NCBI RefSeq assembly: GCF_014204915.1
Contig: NZ_JACHMH010000001.1
Span: 1,922,001-1,986,000, forward strand
Direction of reading: 5' to 3'
Origin: Crossiella cryophila
GTDB lineage: Bacteria > Actinomycetota > Actinomycetes > Mycobacteriales > Pseudonocardiaceae
Length of the DNA: 64,000 nt
Below the pieces are notes generated by a model. The model ran no database searches. It was not told the origin of the DNA and worked only from the letters and a program-made list of their open reading frames with translations. How positions within the stretch are numbered: the first letter of the stretch is position 1; the number at the start of each line of letters is the position of its first letter. This document shows positions 12,216 to 20,862 of the stretch, piece after piece. The translations under genes were made by a program, and so were the position numbers.

Positions 12216-12638
12216 TCAGCCGAAGTTCGGGGTGAAGGTGAAGATCACGAACGTGCCGAGCGCGACTGTCAGGATCACGGACACGTACAGCAGCGTGGTC
12301 AGCCAGAACCGGGTGCTGTCCTTGCGCGAGTAGTCATTGATGATCGTGCGCATCCCGTTGCCGCCGTGGATCATGGCCAGCCACAGCATGGACAGGTCCC
12401 AGAACTGCCAGAACGGCGAGGCCCAGCGGCCGGCCACGAAGGCGAAGTTGACCTTGTGCACACCGCCGTCCAGGTACAGCATGATCAGCAGGTGGCCGAG
12501 CACCAGGAACACCAGCACCAGGCCGGACAGGCGCATGAACAGCCAGCTGGCCAGCTCGAAGTTGCTCCGGCGGGCGGCCCGGCGGCGCGGATGCCGCGGC
12601 GGCGCCAGGTCGGGCGCGTTGAGGGTCGCTTCGCTCAT
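12216..12638 (-). CDS. sdhD: Succinate dehydrogenase membrane anchor subunit
   Basis: A 140-residue membrane subunit with three helices (about 34-56, 76-98, 113-135). A His-rich region ([20 protein letters not shown]) offers haem or quinone ligands. The N-terminus is a basic, Pro-rich cytoplasmic stretch. It lies between sdhC (1 base upstream) and sdhA. The assignment of SdhD versus SdhC rests on operon order and the [13 protein letters not shown] motif. Confidence 0.92.
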   Translation of the reverse strand: MSEATLNAPDLAPPRHPRRRAARRSNFELASWLFMRLSGLVLVFLVLGHLLIMLYLDGGVHKVNFAFVAGRWASPFWQFWDLSMLWLAMIHGGNGMRTIINDYSRKDSTRFWLTTLLYVSVILTVALGTFVIFTFTPNFG

Positions 12639-12639
12639 G

Positions 12640-13068
12640 TCACATCCCGCCCATCAACATGCTGTACGCCTTGGCGAGCAGGTGGTACGAGCCGGGGATC
12701 ATCAGCGCGGCCCAGATCACCAGCACGGTCCACATCATCGGACGCTGGAATCGCGGGCCCTTGCCCCAGAAGTCCACCAGCATGACGCGGATGCCGTTGA
12801 GCGCGTGGAAGAGCACCGCGGCCACCAGGCCCAGCTCGAACAGGACGAAGAACGGTTCCTTGTAGGTCGCGATGACCTTGTCGTACGCCTCCGGCGACAC
12901 CCGCACCAGCGCGGTGTCCAGGACGTGCACGAACAGGAAGAAGAACGTGAGCACCCCGGTGATCCGGTGGGCGACCCACGACCACATGCCCAGGTCTCCC
13001 CGGTACAGCTTGCCGCCGCCGCGGGAACCCCGCTGCTGCTGCGTCGCCGCGGCCTCTGTGCTGGCCAT
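12640..13068 (-). CDS. sdhC: Succinate dehydrogenase cytochrome b556 subunit
   Basis: First gene of the sdh operon; 142 residues with three membrane helices (about 35-55, 72-98, 112-135). WSWVAHRITGVLTFFF carries the conserved HRxTG motif, and HVLDTAL and FHALNGIRVM supply the His residues expected to bind haem b. The ATG at 13068 follows a short leader in the 382-bp divergent region shared with the BMP lipoprotein gene. Confidence 0.93.
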   Translation of the reverse strand: MASTEAAATQQQRGSRGGGKLYRGDLGMWSWVAHRITGVLTFFFLFVHVLDTALVRVSPEAYDKVIATYKEPFFVLFELGLVAAVLFHALNGIRVMLVDFWGKGPRFQRPMMWTVLVIWAALMIPGSYHLLAKAYSMLMGGM

Positions 13069-13450
13069 GGTGGACGGCCTCCAACGTCATTGCTGGATCT
13101 CTGGCACCGGTGTTCGGGCAGCCGGGGCCTTGACCCACGGGATGCTAGCCGTGTAGGCGCCGGTCGACCCACTTGGCGTCGCCCGCTGTGATCGACGAGA
13201 CAGCCTCCAGGGGGACTCGCGCACGCGACGCAACACGCGCGTAACCCGCGCGCGCGAACTTCGGCGCGAACGGGGGCGGCCTGTGGATGGAGCGGCCAAC
13301 AATTCGGTCACGTACGGCAGACTGCCTGCGGAGTACGCCATACCGGCGGGTACGGTTCGGCGTTTGTAGAAGCCCCCGTCGATGGAGCCGGGGGTTGTGC
13401 CGGGCGGCCGTGAGGTAGCTCGGTGAGGCCATGTGAAGGAGACGAGAGCC
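13069..13450. promoter_or_regulatory. Divergent intergenic region, sdhC / nucleoside operon
   Basis: This 382-bp stretch must hold the promoters of sdhCDAB (minus) and of the BMP-ABC operon (plus). I see a short hairpin (CCCCCG at 13373 with CGGGGG at 13389) about 55 bp before the BMP start and a strong GAAGGAGA ribosome-binding site at 13435. No convincing -35/-10 pair could be assigned, and no gene is supported. Confidence 0.5.
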
Positions 13451-14590
13451 GTGCGTCGGATGCGAAACGCCGCGGTGGCCGCGGTCGCGATCACCAGCGT
13501 CCTGTCGCTGGTCGCGTGCGCGAAGGACAGCGGGACGACCCCGGGCGGCAACGCCGCCGGGGCCGAGTGCCAGAAGGCCACCCCGCCCACCGTGCAGGCC
13601 GGTTCGACCAGCAGCAGCACCACCGGGACCAAGCCCGACGCCAAGGCGCTCAAGGTGGGTCTGACCTACGACATCGGCGGCCGGGGCGACGCCTCGTTCA
13701 ACGACGCGGCCGCCGCGGGCATCGACCGCGCGATCGCCGAGCTGGGCGTGCAGAAGAGCAACGTCAAGGAGGCGTCGGCGGCCGCCGGTGACACCGAGGA
13801 CGTCAAGGCCAGCCGCCTGCGCCAGCTGGCCAGCGAGGGCTTCAACCCGGTGGTCGCGGTCGGCTTCGCCTACGCCGACGCGCTCAAGGTGGTGGCCGCG
13901 CAGTTCCCGAACACCCGCTTCGCCATCGTGGACGCGGGCGTGGACGGCGCCAAGAACGTCACCCCGCTGGTCTTCGCCGAGGAGCAGGGCTCCTTCCTGG
14001 CCGGGGTGATCGCCGCGTACAAGAGCAAGAAATGCTCAGTCGGCTTCGTCGGCGGCGTGAACGTGCCGCTGATCCAGAAGTTCGAGGCGGGCTTCTACGC
14101 GGGCGCCAAGGCGGCCGCGCCGAACATCAAGATCGAGAAGAAGTACCTCACCCCCGCGGGTGACGTCTCCGGCTTCAACGACCCGACCAAGGGCAAGGTC
14201 GCCTCGGACGGTCTGATCGACGGCGGCGCGGACGTGCTCTACCACGCGGCCGGCGCCTCCGGTAAGGGCGTGTTCAACGCCGCCAAGGCCCGCGGCGCGC
14301 TGGCCATCGGCGTGGACTCCGACCAGTACAAGCAGACCACCGTGGCCGAGTCCAAGGACATCATCATCTCCTCGGTGCTCAAGCGGGTCGACGTGGCCGT
14401 CTACGACTACATCGCCGCGGCCGCCAAGAACGACCTGAGCACGCTGCCGAAGTCCTTCGACCTCAGCGTCGACGGCGTCGGTTACGCCACCAGCGGCGGC
14501 AAGGTCGACGACATCAAGTCCACTGTGGACGCCTACAAGGCCGCGATCGTCTCCGGCCAGATCAAGGTCTCGGACAAGCCGAGCAGCTGA
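13451..14590 (+). CDS. BMP-family nucleoside-binding lipoprotein
   Basis: Substrate-binding lipoprotein of a nucleoside ABC importer (BmpA/PnrA family), 379 residues. The signal peptide ends in the lipobox LVAC (Cys about residue 23). A Thr/Ser/Gly linker follows, and mature features include VGLTYDIGGRGDASFND and GFVGGVNVPLIQKFEAGF, both typical of the family. The GTG at 13451 is chosen over an in-frame GTG at 13433 because GAAGGAGA at 13435 is 8 bases upstream of it. It is the first gene of a six-gene operon with ATPase, two permeases, cdd and deoA; the operon content argues for nucleosides as ligands. Confidence 0.92.
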   Translation: MRRMRNAAVAAVAITSVLSLVACAKDSGTTPGGNAAGAECQKATPPTVQAGSTSSSTTGTKPDAKALKVGLTYDIGGRGDASFNDAAAAGIDRAIAELGVQKSNVKEASAAAGDTEDVKASRLRQLASEGFNPVVAVGFAYADALKVVAAQFPNTRFAIVDAGVDGAKNVTPLVFAEEQGSFLAGVIAAYKSKKCSVGFVGGVNVPLIQKFEAGFYAGAKAAAPNIKIEKKYLTPAGDVSGFNDPTKGKVASDGLIDGGADVLYHAAGASGKGVFNAAKARGALAIGVDSDQYKQTTVAESKDIIISSVLKRVDVAVYDYIAAAAKNDLSTLPKSFDLSVDGVGYATSGGKVDDIKSTVDAYKAAIVSGQIKVSDKPSS

Positions 14591-14599
14591 GCAAGCATC

Positions 14600-14643
14600 A
14601 ACACGCGATGGGCCCGGGGCGAGGCTCCGGGCCCATCGCGTGT
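14600..14643 (+). terminator. Strong hairpin inside the nucleoside operon
   Basis: A stem of about 19 bp (AACACGCGATGGGCCCGG with its complement) between the BMP gene and the ATPase gene. It can act as a partial terminator or as a 3'-end stabiliser, giving more binding protein than membrane components. Confidence 0.75.
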
Positions 14644-14672
14644 TAGCCGCCACCCACCGGGAGAACTCGACG

Positions 14673-16241
14673 ATGAGCAGTTCCCTCGATGCCGCCCAGC
14701 ACTCGCGCCCCGCGGTCCGGCTCACCGGCATCACCAAACGCTTCCCCGGCGTGATCGCCAACTCCGACGTGCACCTGACCGTGGCGCACGGCGAGGTGCA
14801 CGCGCTGTGCGGGGAGAACGGCGCTGGCAAGTCCACGCTGATGAAGATCCTCTACGGCATGCAGCAGCCCGATGAGGGCATGATCGAGGTCAACGGCGAG
14901 CAGGTGCACTTCCGCTCGCCATCGGATGCGATCAAGGCCGGCATCGGCATGGTGCACCAGCACTTCATGCTCGCCGACAACCTCACCGTGCTGGAGAACG
15001 TGGTGCTGGGCGCGGAGGCGCTGCACGGCATCGGGTCCAAGGCACGCAAGCGGATCGCCGAACTGGCCAAGCAGACCGGGTTGCACGTCAGCCCGGACCT
15101 GCCGGTGGAGCACCTCGGCGTGGCCGACCGGCAGCGGGTGGAGATCCTCAAGGTCCTCTACCGCGGCGCGCGGATCGTCATCCTGGACGAGCCCACCGCG
15201 GTGCTGGTGCCGCAGGAGGTCGAGGAGCTGTTCCTCACCCTGCGCGGCATGCGCGAGCAGGGCTACACGTTCCTGTTCATCTCGCACAAGCTGGACGAGG
15301 TCAGGGCCATCGCGGACAGCCTCACCGTGATCCGCCGCGGCAGCACGGTCGGCACCGCCGACCCGAGGACCGTCACCTCCCGCCAGCTCGGCGAGCTGAT
15401 GGTGGGCAGCGAGCTGCCCAGCCCGGAGACCCGCGAGTCCACCGTCACCGACCGCGCCGTGCTCACCCTGTCCGAGGTGCGGCTGTGCGCCGCGGGCGGG
15501 CAGCGGCCGCTGCTGGACCACATCACGCTGACCGTGCACGCGGGCGAGGTGCTGGGCATCGCGGGCGTGGAGGGCAACGGCCAGACCGAACTGGTCGAGG
15601 CCGTGATGGGCATCCGCAAGATCGACAGCGGCTCGGTCACCCTTGGCGGCGAGGACATCACCAAGACCCCGACGCTGGCCAGGCGGGAGGCAGGCATCGG
15701 GTACGTGCCCGAGGACCGGCACCGGCAGGGCCTGCTGCTCACCCAGACGTTGTGGGCCAACCGCATCCTGGGTTACCAGACCCGCCGCCCGGTGGTCCGC
15801 GGCCGCTGGCTGGACATCGAGGGCGCGCGGGCGGACACCCGGCGGATCGTCGAGCAGTTCGACGTGCGCACCCCTGGCATCGAGGTGCCCGCGGCCGCGC
15901 TCTCCGGCGGCAACCAGCAGAAGCTCGTGGTCGGCCGTGAACTCTCCGGCGACCCGGTGCTGCTCATCGCCTCGCACCCGACCCGGGGCGTGGACGTGGG
16001 CGCGCAGGCGGTGATCTGGGAGCAGATCCGCACCGCCAGGGCCAACGGCCTGGCCGTGCTGCTGGTCTCGGCCGACCTGGACGAGCTGATCGGGCTGTCC
16101 GACTCGATCAAGGTCATGTCGCGCGGACGGCTGGTGGCCGACGCCGACCCGAACGTGGTGACGCCCGAGGACCTCGGCGCGGCCATGACCGGCGACTGCG
16201 AGTACGAGGCCGGCGCCATCGACGAGGGGACCGAGCAGTGA
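14673..16241 (+). CDS. Nucleoside ABC transporter, tandem ATP-binding protein
   Basis: A 522-residue protein with two nucleotide-binding domains. Domain 1 has Walker A GENGAGKST (47-55) and Walker B IVILDEPTAV. Domain 2 has a degenerate Walker A (GVEGNGQTE) but an intact signature (LSGGNQQKLVVGREL), as usual for the sugar/nucleoside (CUT2-like) class. The ATG at 14673 follows GGGAGA by 8 bases. It overlaps the first permease by 4 bases (GTGA). It energises uptake together with the BMP lipoprotein upstream. Confidence 0.94.
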   Translation: MSSSLDAAQHSRPAVRLTGITKRFPGVIANSDVHLTVAHGEVHALCGENGAGKSTLMKILYGMQQPDEGMIEVNGEQVHFRSPSDAIKAGIGMVHQHFMLADNLTVLENVVLGAEALHGIGSKARKRIAELAKQTGLHVSPDLPVEHLGVADRQRVEILKVLYRGARIVILDEPTAVLVPQEVEELFLTLRGMREQGYTFLFISHKLDEVRAIADSLTVIRRGSTVGTADPRTVTSRQLGELMVGSELPSPETRESTVTDRAVLTLSEVRLCAAGGQRPLLDHITLTVHAGEVLGIAGVEGNGQTELVEAVMGIRKIDSGSVTLGGEDITKTPTLARREAGIGYVPEDRHRQGLLLTQTLWANRILGYQTRRPVVRGRWLDIEGARADTRRIVEQFDVRTPGIEVPAAALSGGNQQKLVVGRELSGDPVLLIASHPTRGVDVGAQAVIWEQIRTARANGLAVLLVSADLDELIGLSDSIKVMSRGRLVADADPNVVTPEDLGAAMTGDCEYEAGAIDEGTEQ

Positions 16242-17317
16242 AGCTGAACGCCCGCGCTGTCCTGCTGCCCCCGCTGCTGGCGATCATCGCGGCCCTGCTG
16301 CTGTGCTCGATCGCGCTGATGATCTCCGGCGGCAACCCGCTCGAGGCCTTCGGCGCGATGATCGCGCAGGTCGGCAGGGGCACCACCGCGGTGGACATCG
16401 TCAACACCGGCAGCACCTACTACCTGGCCGCGCTCGCGGTGGCCATCGGCTTCCAGATGAAGCTGTTCAACATCGGCGTCGAGGGTCAGTACAAGCTGGC
16501 CGCGATCGTGGCGATGATCGCCGGTGGCGCGGTCGCCCTGCCGCCGGTGCTGCACACGCTGTTCATCCTGGTGGTGGCGGCCCTGGTGGGTGCGATGTGG
16601 GCGGCCATCCCGGCCATCCTCAAGATCACCCGCGGGGTGAACGAGGTCATCTCCACGATCATGCTCAACTGGATCGCCACCGGCATCGCCGCGTACCTGA
16701 TCCAGCAGTCGGTCTTCGGCGAGCTGCGCGGCAACAACCTGGGCACGCCGGTGGTGGCCGAGTCCGGCTGGGTGCCCGGCATCTCCCTCGGCGGCGCCGG
16801 GACGATCTTCGGCCTGGTGGTGCTGGCCGTGCTGGCCGGGGTCGGCTACTGGGTGCTGATGAACCGCACCCGGTTCGGCTTCGAGCTGCGCGCCTCCGGC
16901 GAGTCGGCCACCGCGGCCACCGCGGGCGGGGTCAACGCGAAGAAGATGGTCCTGGTCGCGATGCTGCTCTCCGGGGCCACCGCCGGCCTGGTCGCGATGC
17001 CCGAGCTGCTCGGCCGCGACTACACCTACACGCTGAACTTCCCGGCCGCCTACGGCTTCACCGGTATCGCGGTGGCGCTGCTGGGCCGCAACCACCCGGT
17101 CGGCATCGCCTTCGGCGCGCTGCTGTGGGCCTTCCTGGACAAGTCCTCGGTCGCGCTGGAGAACGTGGGCGTGCCCAAGGAGATCGTGACCATCATGCAG
17201 GGCTCGATCGTGCTGTCGGTGGTGGTGGCCTACGAGGTGGTCCGGCGGATCACCCTGGCGGCCGAACAACGCAAGGTCGGGCAGCAGCTCGGCACGACGG
17301 ACGAGGTGGCCGCATGA
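16238..17317 (+). CDS. Nucleoside ABC transporter permease 1
   Basis: A 359-residue BPD_transp_2-type permease with about 8-10 membrane helices. FNIGVEGQYKLAAIVA and GVNEVISTIMLNWIA are the conserved segments of nucleoside permeases related to YufP/NupP. The GTG start overlaps the ATPase stop, and its own stop overlaps the next ATG (ATGA), so ATPase and both permeases are translationally coupled. Confidence 0.93.
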   Translation: MKLNARAVLLPPLLAIIAALLLCSIALMISGGNPLEAFGAMIAQVGRGTTAVDIVNTGSTYYLAALAVAIGFQMKLFNIGVEGQYKLAAIVAMIAGGAVALPPVLHTLFILVVAALVGAMWAAIPAILKITRGVNEVISTIMLNWIATGIAAYLIQQSVFGELRGNNLGTPVVAESGWVPGISLGGAGTIFGLVVLAVLAGVGYWVLMNRTRFGFELRASGESATAATAGGVNAKKMVLVAMLLSGATAGLVAMPELLGRDYTYTLNFPAAYGFTGIAVALLGRNHPVGIAFGALLWAFLDKSSVALENVGVPKEIVTIMQGSIVLSVVVAYEVVRRITLAAEQRKVGQQLGTTDEVAA

Positions 17318-18585
17318 GCGCCGTAGTCGACACCCCGCAGAGCCCGGACAGCGCGGCGTTCCTGGCCGGTCCGGGACCGAAGCGCAAGCTGCCCGGCTGG
17401 AGCGTCGGCCTGCTGCTGGTGGCCGCGGCCATCGGCGCGCTGTCCACCGCCTCCTACCTGACCGGCGTGCCGCAGCTGACCTCCTCCGGCACCTTCCAGA
17501 CCGCGGTCCAGCTGGCCATGCCGATCCTGCTCGCCGGGCTCGGCGGCCTGTGGGCCGAGCGCGCGGGCGTGGTCAACATCGGCCTCGAAGGCATGATGAT
17601 CATGGGCACCTGGGGCGGGGCCTGGGCCGGTTACCAGTGGGGCCCGTGGGCCGGACTGGTCGCGGCCGCGGTCTTCGGCGCGCTGGGCGGCCTGCTGCAC
17701 GCCATCGCCACGGTGACCTTCGGGGTCAACCACATCGTCTCCGGTGTGGCGATCAACCTGCTCGGCGCGGGCGTGACCAAGTACCTGTCCACGCTGCTGT
17801 TCCAGCCGGTCTCGCACAACCCGCGGGAATCACCGCCGGTGCCCAAGTTCGACACCTTCTCCATGCAGCCGCTCGGCGACTGGCTGGCCGAGCTGGAGAA
17901 CGAGCAGCGGGTCGGCATCTCCGATGTCGCGGGCATCCTCAAGGGCCTGGTCACCGGGGTGTCCCCGCTGACCATGCTGGCCATCCTGCTGGTGCCGATC
18001 ACCTACCTGGTGCTCTGGCGCAGCCGGTTCGGCCTGCGGCTGCGCTCCTGTGGCGAGAACCCGGTGGCCGCGGAGTCGCTCGGCGTCAACGTCTACCTGC
18101 ACAAGTACGCCGCGGTGATCGTCTCCGGCGCGCTGGCCGGTCTCGGCGGGGCGGCGCTGCTGCTCAACCCTGGCCAGTCGGGTTACCTGGAGAACCAGAC
18201 GAACGGCCGCGGTTACATCGGCCTGGCCGCGATGATCTTCGGCAACTGGCGGCCCACCGGCCTGCTCGGCGGCGCGGCGCTGTTCGGCTACGCCGACGGG
18301 TTGCAGCTGCGCAGCGGTGGCGGCGCGGTGCTCGCGCTGCTGTACGCGGCGGTGCTGGCGCTGGGCGTGGTCGTCATCTGGCAGCTCTGGCGGCGACGCT
18401 GGGTGGCCACCGCGGTGACCGTCTCCGGCGCGCTGATCCTGTACTGGGTGTACTGGTCCTTCAACGAGTTGCCCAGCCAGATCACCACCTACCTGCCGCA
18501 CCTGGTGACGCTGGTGGTGCTGGCGGTGTCCGCGCAACGACTGCGCCCACCGGCGGCGAACGGCGTCGAGTACCGGCGCGGCTGA
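17314..18585 (+). CDS. Nucleoside ABC transporter permease 2
   Basis: A 423-residue paralogous permease (YufQ/NupQ-like). The family motif ERAGVVNIGLEGMMIMG and the GVNHIVSGVAINLL loop are visible. The N-terminal 30 residues are a Pro/Lys-rich cytoplasmic extension, and two additional C-terminal helices follow the core. It overlaps permease 1 by 4 bases and is followed 2 bp later by cdd, linking uptake directly to pyrimidine salvage. Confidence 0.93.
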   Translation: MSAVVDTPQSPDSAAFLAGPGPKRKLPGWSVGLLLVAAAIGALSTASYLTGVPQLTSSGTFQTAVQLAMPILLAGLGGLWAERAGVVNIGLEGMMIMGTWGGAWAGYQWGPWAGLVAAAVFGALGGLLHAIATVTFGVNHIVSGVAINLLGAGVTKYLSTLLFQPVSHNPRESPPVPKFDTFSMQPLGDWLAELENEQRVGISDVAGILKGLVTGVSPLTMLAILLVPITYLVLWRSRFGLRLRSCGENPVAAESLGVNVYLHKYAAVIVSGALAGLGGAALLLNPGQSGYLENQTNGRGYIGLAAMIFGNWRPTGLLGGAALFGYADGLQLRSGGGAVLALLYAAVLALGVVVIWQLWRRRWVATAVTVSGALILYWVYWSFNELPSQITTYLPHLVTLVVLAVSAQRLRPPAANGVEYRRG

Positions 18586-18587
18586 CA

Positions 18588-18989
18588 ATGTCCACTGTGG
18601 ACTGGGAACTGCTGCGCGAGACCGCGGTCAAGGCCGCCGGGCACGCCTACTGCCCCTACTCGGGGCTGCGGGTGGGCTCGGCGGCCGTCTGCGACGACGG
18701 CCGGATCGTGACCGGCTGCAATGTGGAGAACGCCTCCTACGGCCTCGGGCTGTGCGCGGAGTGCACGATGGCCGGTCAGCTGCGACTCACCGGCGGTGGC
18801 CGGTTCGTCGCGGTGACCTGCCGCAGCGGCACCGGCGAACTGCTGATGCCGTGCGGCCGCTGCCGCCAGGTGCTCTACGAGCTGGGCGGTCCGGACTGCC
18901 TGCTCGACACCCCGCGCGGGATCCTGCCGATGAGCGAGGTCCTGCCGGATGCCTTTGGACCCGATCAGCTGCCGGAGCCGCCAGCATGA
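18588..18989 (+). CDS. cdd: Cytidine deaminase
   Basis: Converts cytidine and deoxycytidine to uridine and deoxyuridine. A 133-residue homotetrameric-type enzyme: zinc ligand and proton shuttle in CAE (56-58, Glu58) and zinc ligands in PCGRC (Cys89, Cys92); GCNVENASYG (43-52) binds the ribose. Its start lies 2 bp after the permease stop and its own stop overlaps the deoA ATG (ATGA). Its product is the next substrate of DeoA. Confidence 0.96.
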   Translation: MSTVDWELLRETAVKAAGHAYCPYSGLRVGSAAVCDDGRIVTGCNVENASYGLGLCAECTMAGQLRLTGGGRFVAVTCRSGTGELLMPCGRCRQVLYELGGPDCLLDTPRGILPMSEVLPDAFGPDQLPEPPA

Positions 18990-20263
18990 GTCACAACGCC
19001 ATTGACGTGATCCGCGCCAAGCGCGACCGCAATCGATTGACCGACGAGCAGATCGACTGGGTGATCGACGCCTACACCCGGGGTGTGGTGGCCGACGAGC
19101 AGATGTCCGCGCTGGCCATGGCCATCTTCCTGAACGGGATGACGGCCGAGGAGACCGCCCGCTGGACCGCCGCGATGGTCGCCTCCGGCGAGCACCTTGA
19201 CCTGTCCGCGGTCACCCGGCCCACGGTGGACAAGCACTCCACCGGCGGCGTCGGTGACAAGATCACCCTGCCGCTGGCCCCACTGGTGGCGGCCTGCGGC
19301 GCGGCCGTGCCACAGCTGTCCGGCCGGGGCCTCGGCCACACCGGCGGCACCCTGGACAAGCTGGAGTCCATCCCCGGCTGGCGGGCGAACCTGTCCACCG
19401 AGGAGATCACCGCCCAGCTCAACTCGGTCGGCGCGGTCATCTGCGCGGCCACCGAGGGCCTGGCGCCGGCCGACCGCAAGCTCTACGCGCTGCGCGATGT
19501 CACCGGCACGGTCGAGGCCATCCCGCTGATCGCCAGCTCGATCATGAGCAAGAAGATCGCCGAGGGCGCCCAGTCCCTGGTCCTGGACGTCAAGACCGGC
19601 ACCGGCGCGTTCATGAAGACCGAGGCCGCCGCCCGCGACCTGGCCAAGGCCCTGGTAGCCATCGGCAAGGCCAACGGCCTCAACATCAGCGCCCTGCTCA
19701 CCGACATGTCCATCCCGCTGGGCCGCGCGGTCGGCAACGCGGTGGAGGTCGCGGAGTCCATCGAGGTCCTGCAGGGCAACGGCCCAGCCGACGTCACCGA
19801 GCTGACCGTGGCCCTGGCCAGGGAAATGCTCACCCTGGCAGGCATCGACACCGACCCGGCCCCCGTACTCGCCTCCGGCCAGGCCTACGAGACCTGGTGC
19901 CGGATGATCAAGGCCCAGCACGGCGACCCGGACGCCGCCCTGCCCAAGCCCAACCACATCCACGTGGTCGAGGCCCCTGCCACCGGCACCCTCACCACCC
20001 TGGACGCCTACGCCGTCGGCGTCGCCGCCTGGCGCCTGGGCGCGGGCCGGGCCCGCAAGGAAGACCCGGTCCAGCACGCCGCCGGCATCCTCTGCCACGC
20101 CAAACCCGGCGACCACGTGACCAAGGGCCAACCCCTCCTGGAACTCCACACCAACACCCCAGAAGCCTTCACCGGAGCCCTGGCCGCCCTCACCGGCGGC
20201 TACCAAATCGGCGACTCCACCCCCGAAGCCAAGCCCCTCATCCTCGACACCCTCCGAGGCTGA
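18986..20263 (+). CDS. deoA: Thymidine/pyrimidine-nucleoside phosphorylase
   Basis: Phosphorolyses thymidine or deoxyuridine (possibly uridine) to base plus (deoxy)ribose-1-phosphate. 425 residues; the phosphate-binding KHSTGGVGDK (83-92) and the family signature SGRGLGHTGGTLDKLE (112-127) are intact. It ends the transport/salvage operon and overlaps cdd by 4 bases. The C-terminal domain (HAKPGDHVTKGQPLLELH) matches the PyNP C-terminal fold. A repeat array follows 8 bases after the stop. Thymidine-only versus broad specificity cannot be decided from sequence alone. Confidence 0.95.
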   Translation: MSHNAIDVIRAKRDRNRLTDEQIDWVIDAYTRGVVADEQMSALAMAIFLNGMTAEETARWTAAMVASGEHLDLSAVTRPTVDKHSTGGVGDKITLPLAPLVAACGAAVPQLSGRGLGHTGGTLDKLESIPGWRANLSTEEITAQLNSVGAVICAATEGLAPADRKLYALRDVTGTVEAIPLIASSIMSKKIAEGAQSLVLDVKTGTGAFMKTEAAARDLAKALVAIGKANGLNISALLTDMSIPLGRAVGNAVEVAESIEVLQGNGPADVTELTVALAREMLTLAGIDTDPAPVLASGQAYETWCRMIKAQHGDPDAALPKPNHIHVVEAPATGTLTTLDAYAVGVAAWRLGAGRARKEDPVQHAAGILCHAKPGDHVTKGQPLLELHTNTPEAFTGALAALTGGYQIGDSTPEAKPLILDTLRG

Positions 20264-20270
20264 CCCACAA

Positions 20271-20412
20271 CAGCCAACACCCCGTACAACAACGGCCAAC
20301 ACGGCGTACAAGAACGGCCAACACACGGTACGACAACGGCCAACACGCCGACAGAGCTTGAAACCCGTCGGCGTGTTGGCCGTTGTCGTACGCCACGTTG
20401 GCCGTTTTGGGA
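20271..20412. repeat. Palindromic 22-bp-unit array, copy 3
   Basis: Three to four left-handed units at 22-bp spacing, a centre with GCCGAC pairing to GTCGGC across AGAGCTTGAAACCC, then two right-handed units that merge into long element copy B. It lies directly after the deoA stop, opposite the convergent coiled-coil gene. Confidence 0.9.
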
Positions 20413-20760
20413 CGCCAACCAGGCAGGCGGGCGTAGCCCGGGAACGCTGCGGCTAGGCGGTTCACGCGCGCCGCGAGCGGGCGGAGCCCGAACAGGCGGA
20501 GGGGGTGGCTTTCAACACTCCCCGAGCGGTTCCCCCATCCCCGTCAGCCTGGAGAGGACACACCACATCCCGGGCAAGCGGCCCGCAACACAAACCGCCG
20601 CCGAACCAACACCAACGCGACCGGCCGCTTGCCCGGGATGTGGTTTGGTATCGGAGGGCTGACGGGGATGGGGGAACCGTACGAGCACTGCTCTTCTTCT
20701 CTGCCTTTGATTTTCCCCCCCATCCTTTGATTTCTGCCCGTCCGGCGAGGACGCCCTTGA
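20388..20760. repeat. Long intergenic repeat element, copy B (about 373 bp)
   Basis: Near-copy of 8795-9170 in the same orientation, with the same internal inverted repeat (20528-20583 with 20623-20676) and the same T-rich tract after it. Differences concentrate in the loop (20587-20620) and in the tract after the hairpin. No transposase, terminal inverted repeat or target-site duplication was found. This and the following 100 bp hold no convincing gene. Confidence 0.85.
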
Positions 20761-20810
20761 TCTTCGCTTTTGACTTTGACCCGCGCGGGCGGGCAAGGGC
20801 AGACAGCACT

Positions 20811-20841
20811 GCGCCCCGGGAGCCTGGGGCTCCCGGGGCGC
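20811..20841 (-). terminator. Intrinsic terminator of the coiled-coil gene
   Basis: A perfect 14-bp stem (GCGCCCCGGGAGCC with its complement) and a TGG loop, 22 bp beyond the minus-strand stop at 20863. Confidence 0.85.
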
Positions 20842-20862
20842 GATGGTCGGTCCTGGTGTGCG

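Noticed and set aside
13373-13394. Riboswitch or attenuator before the BMP gene
   Set aside because: The visible stem is only 6 bp and no conserved riboswitch core could be recognised.
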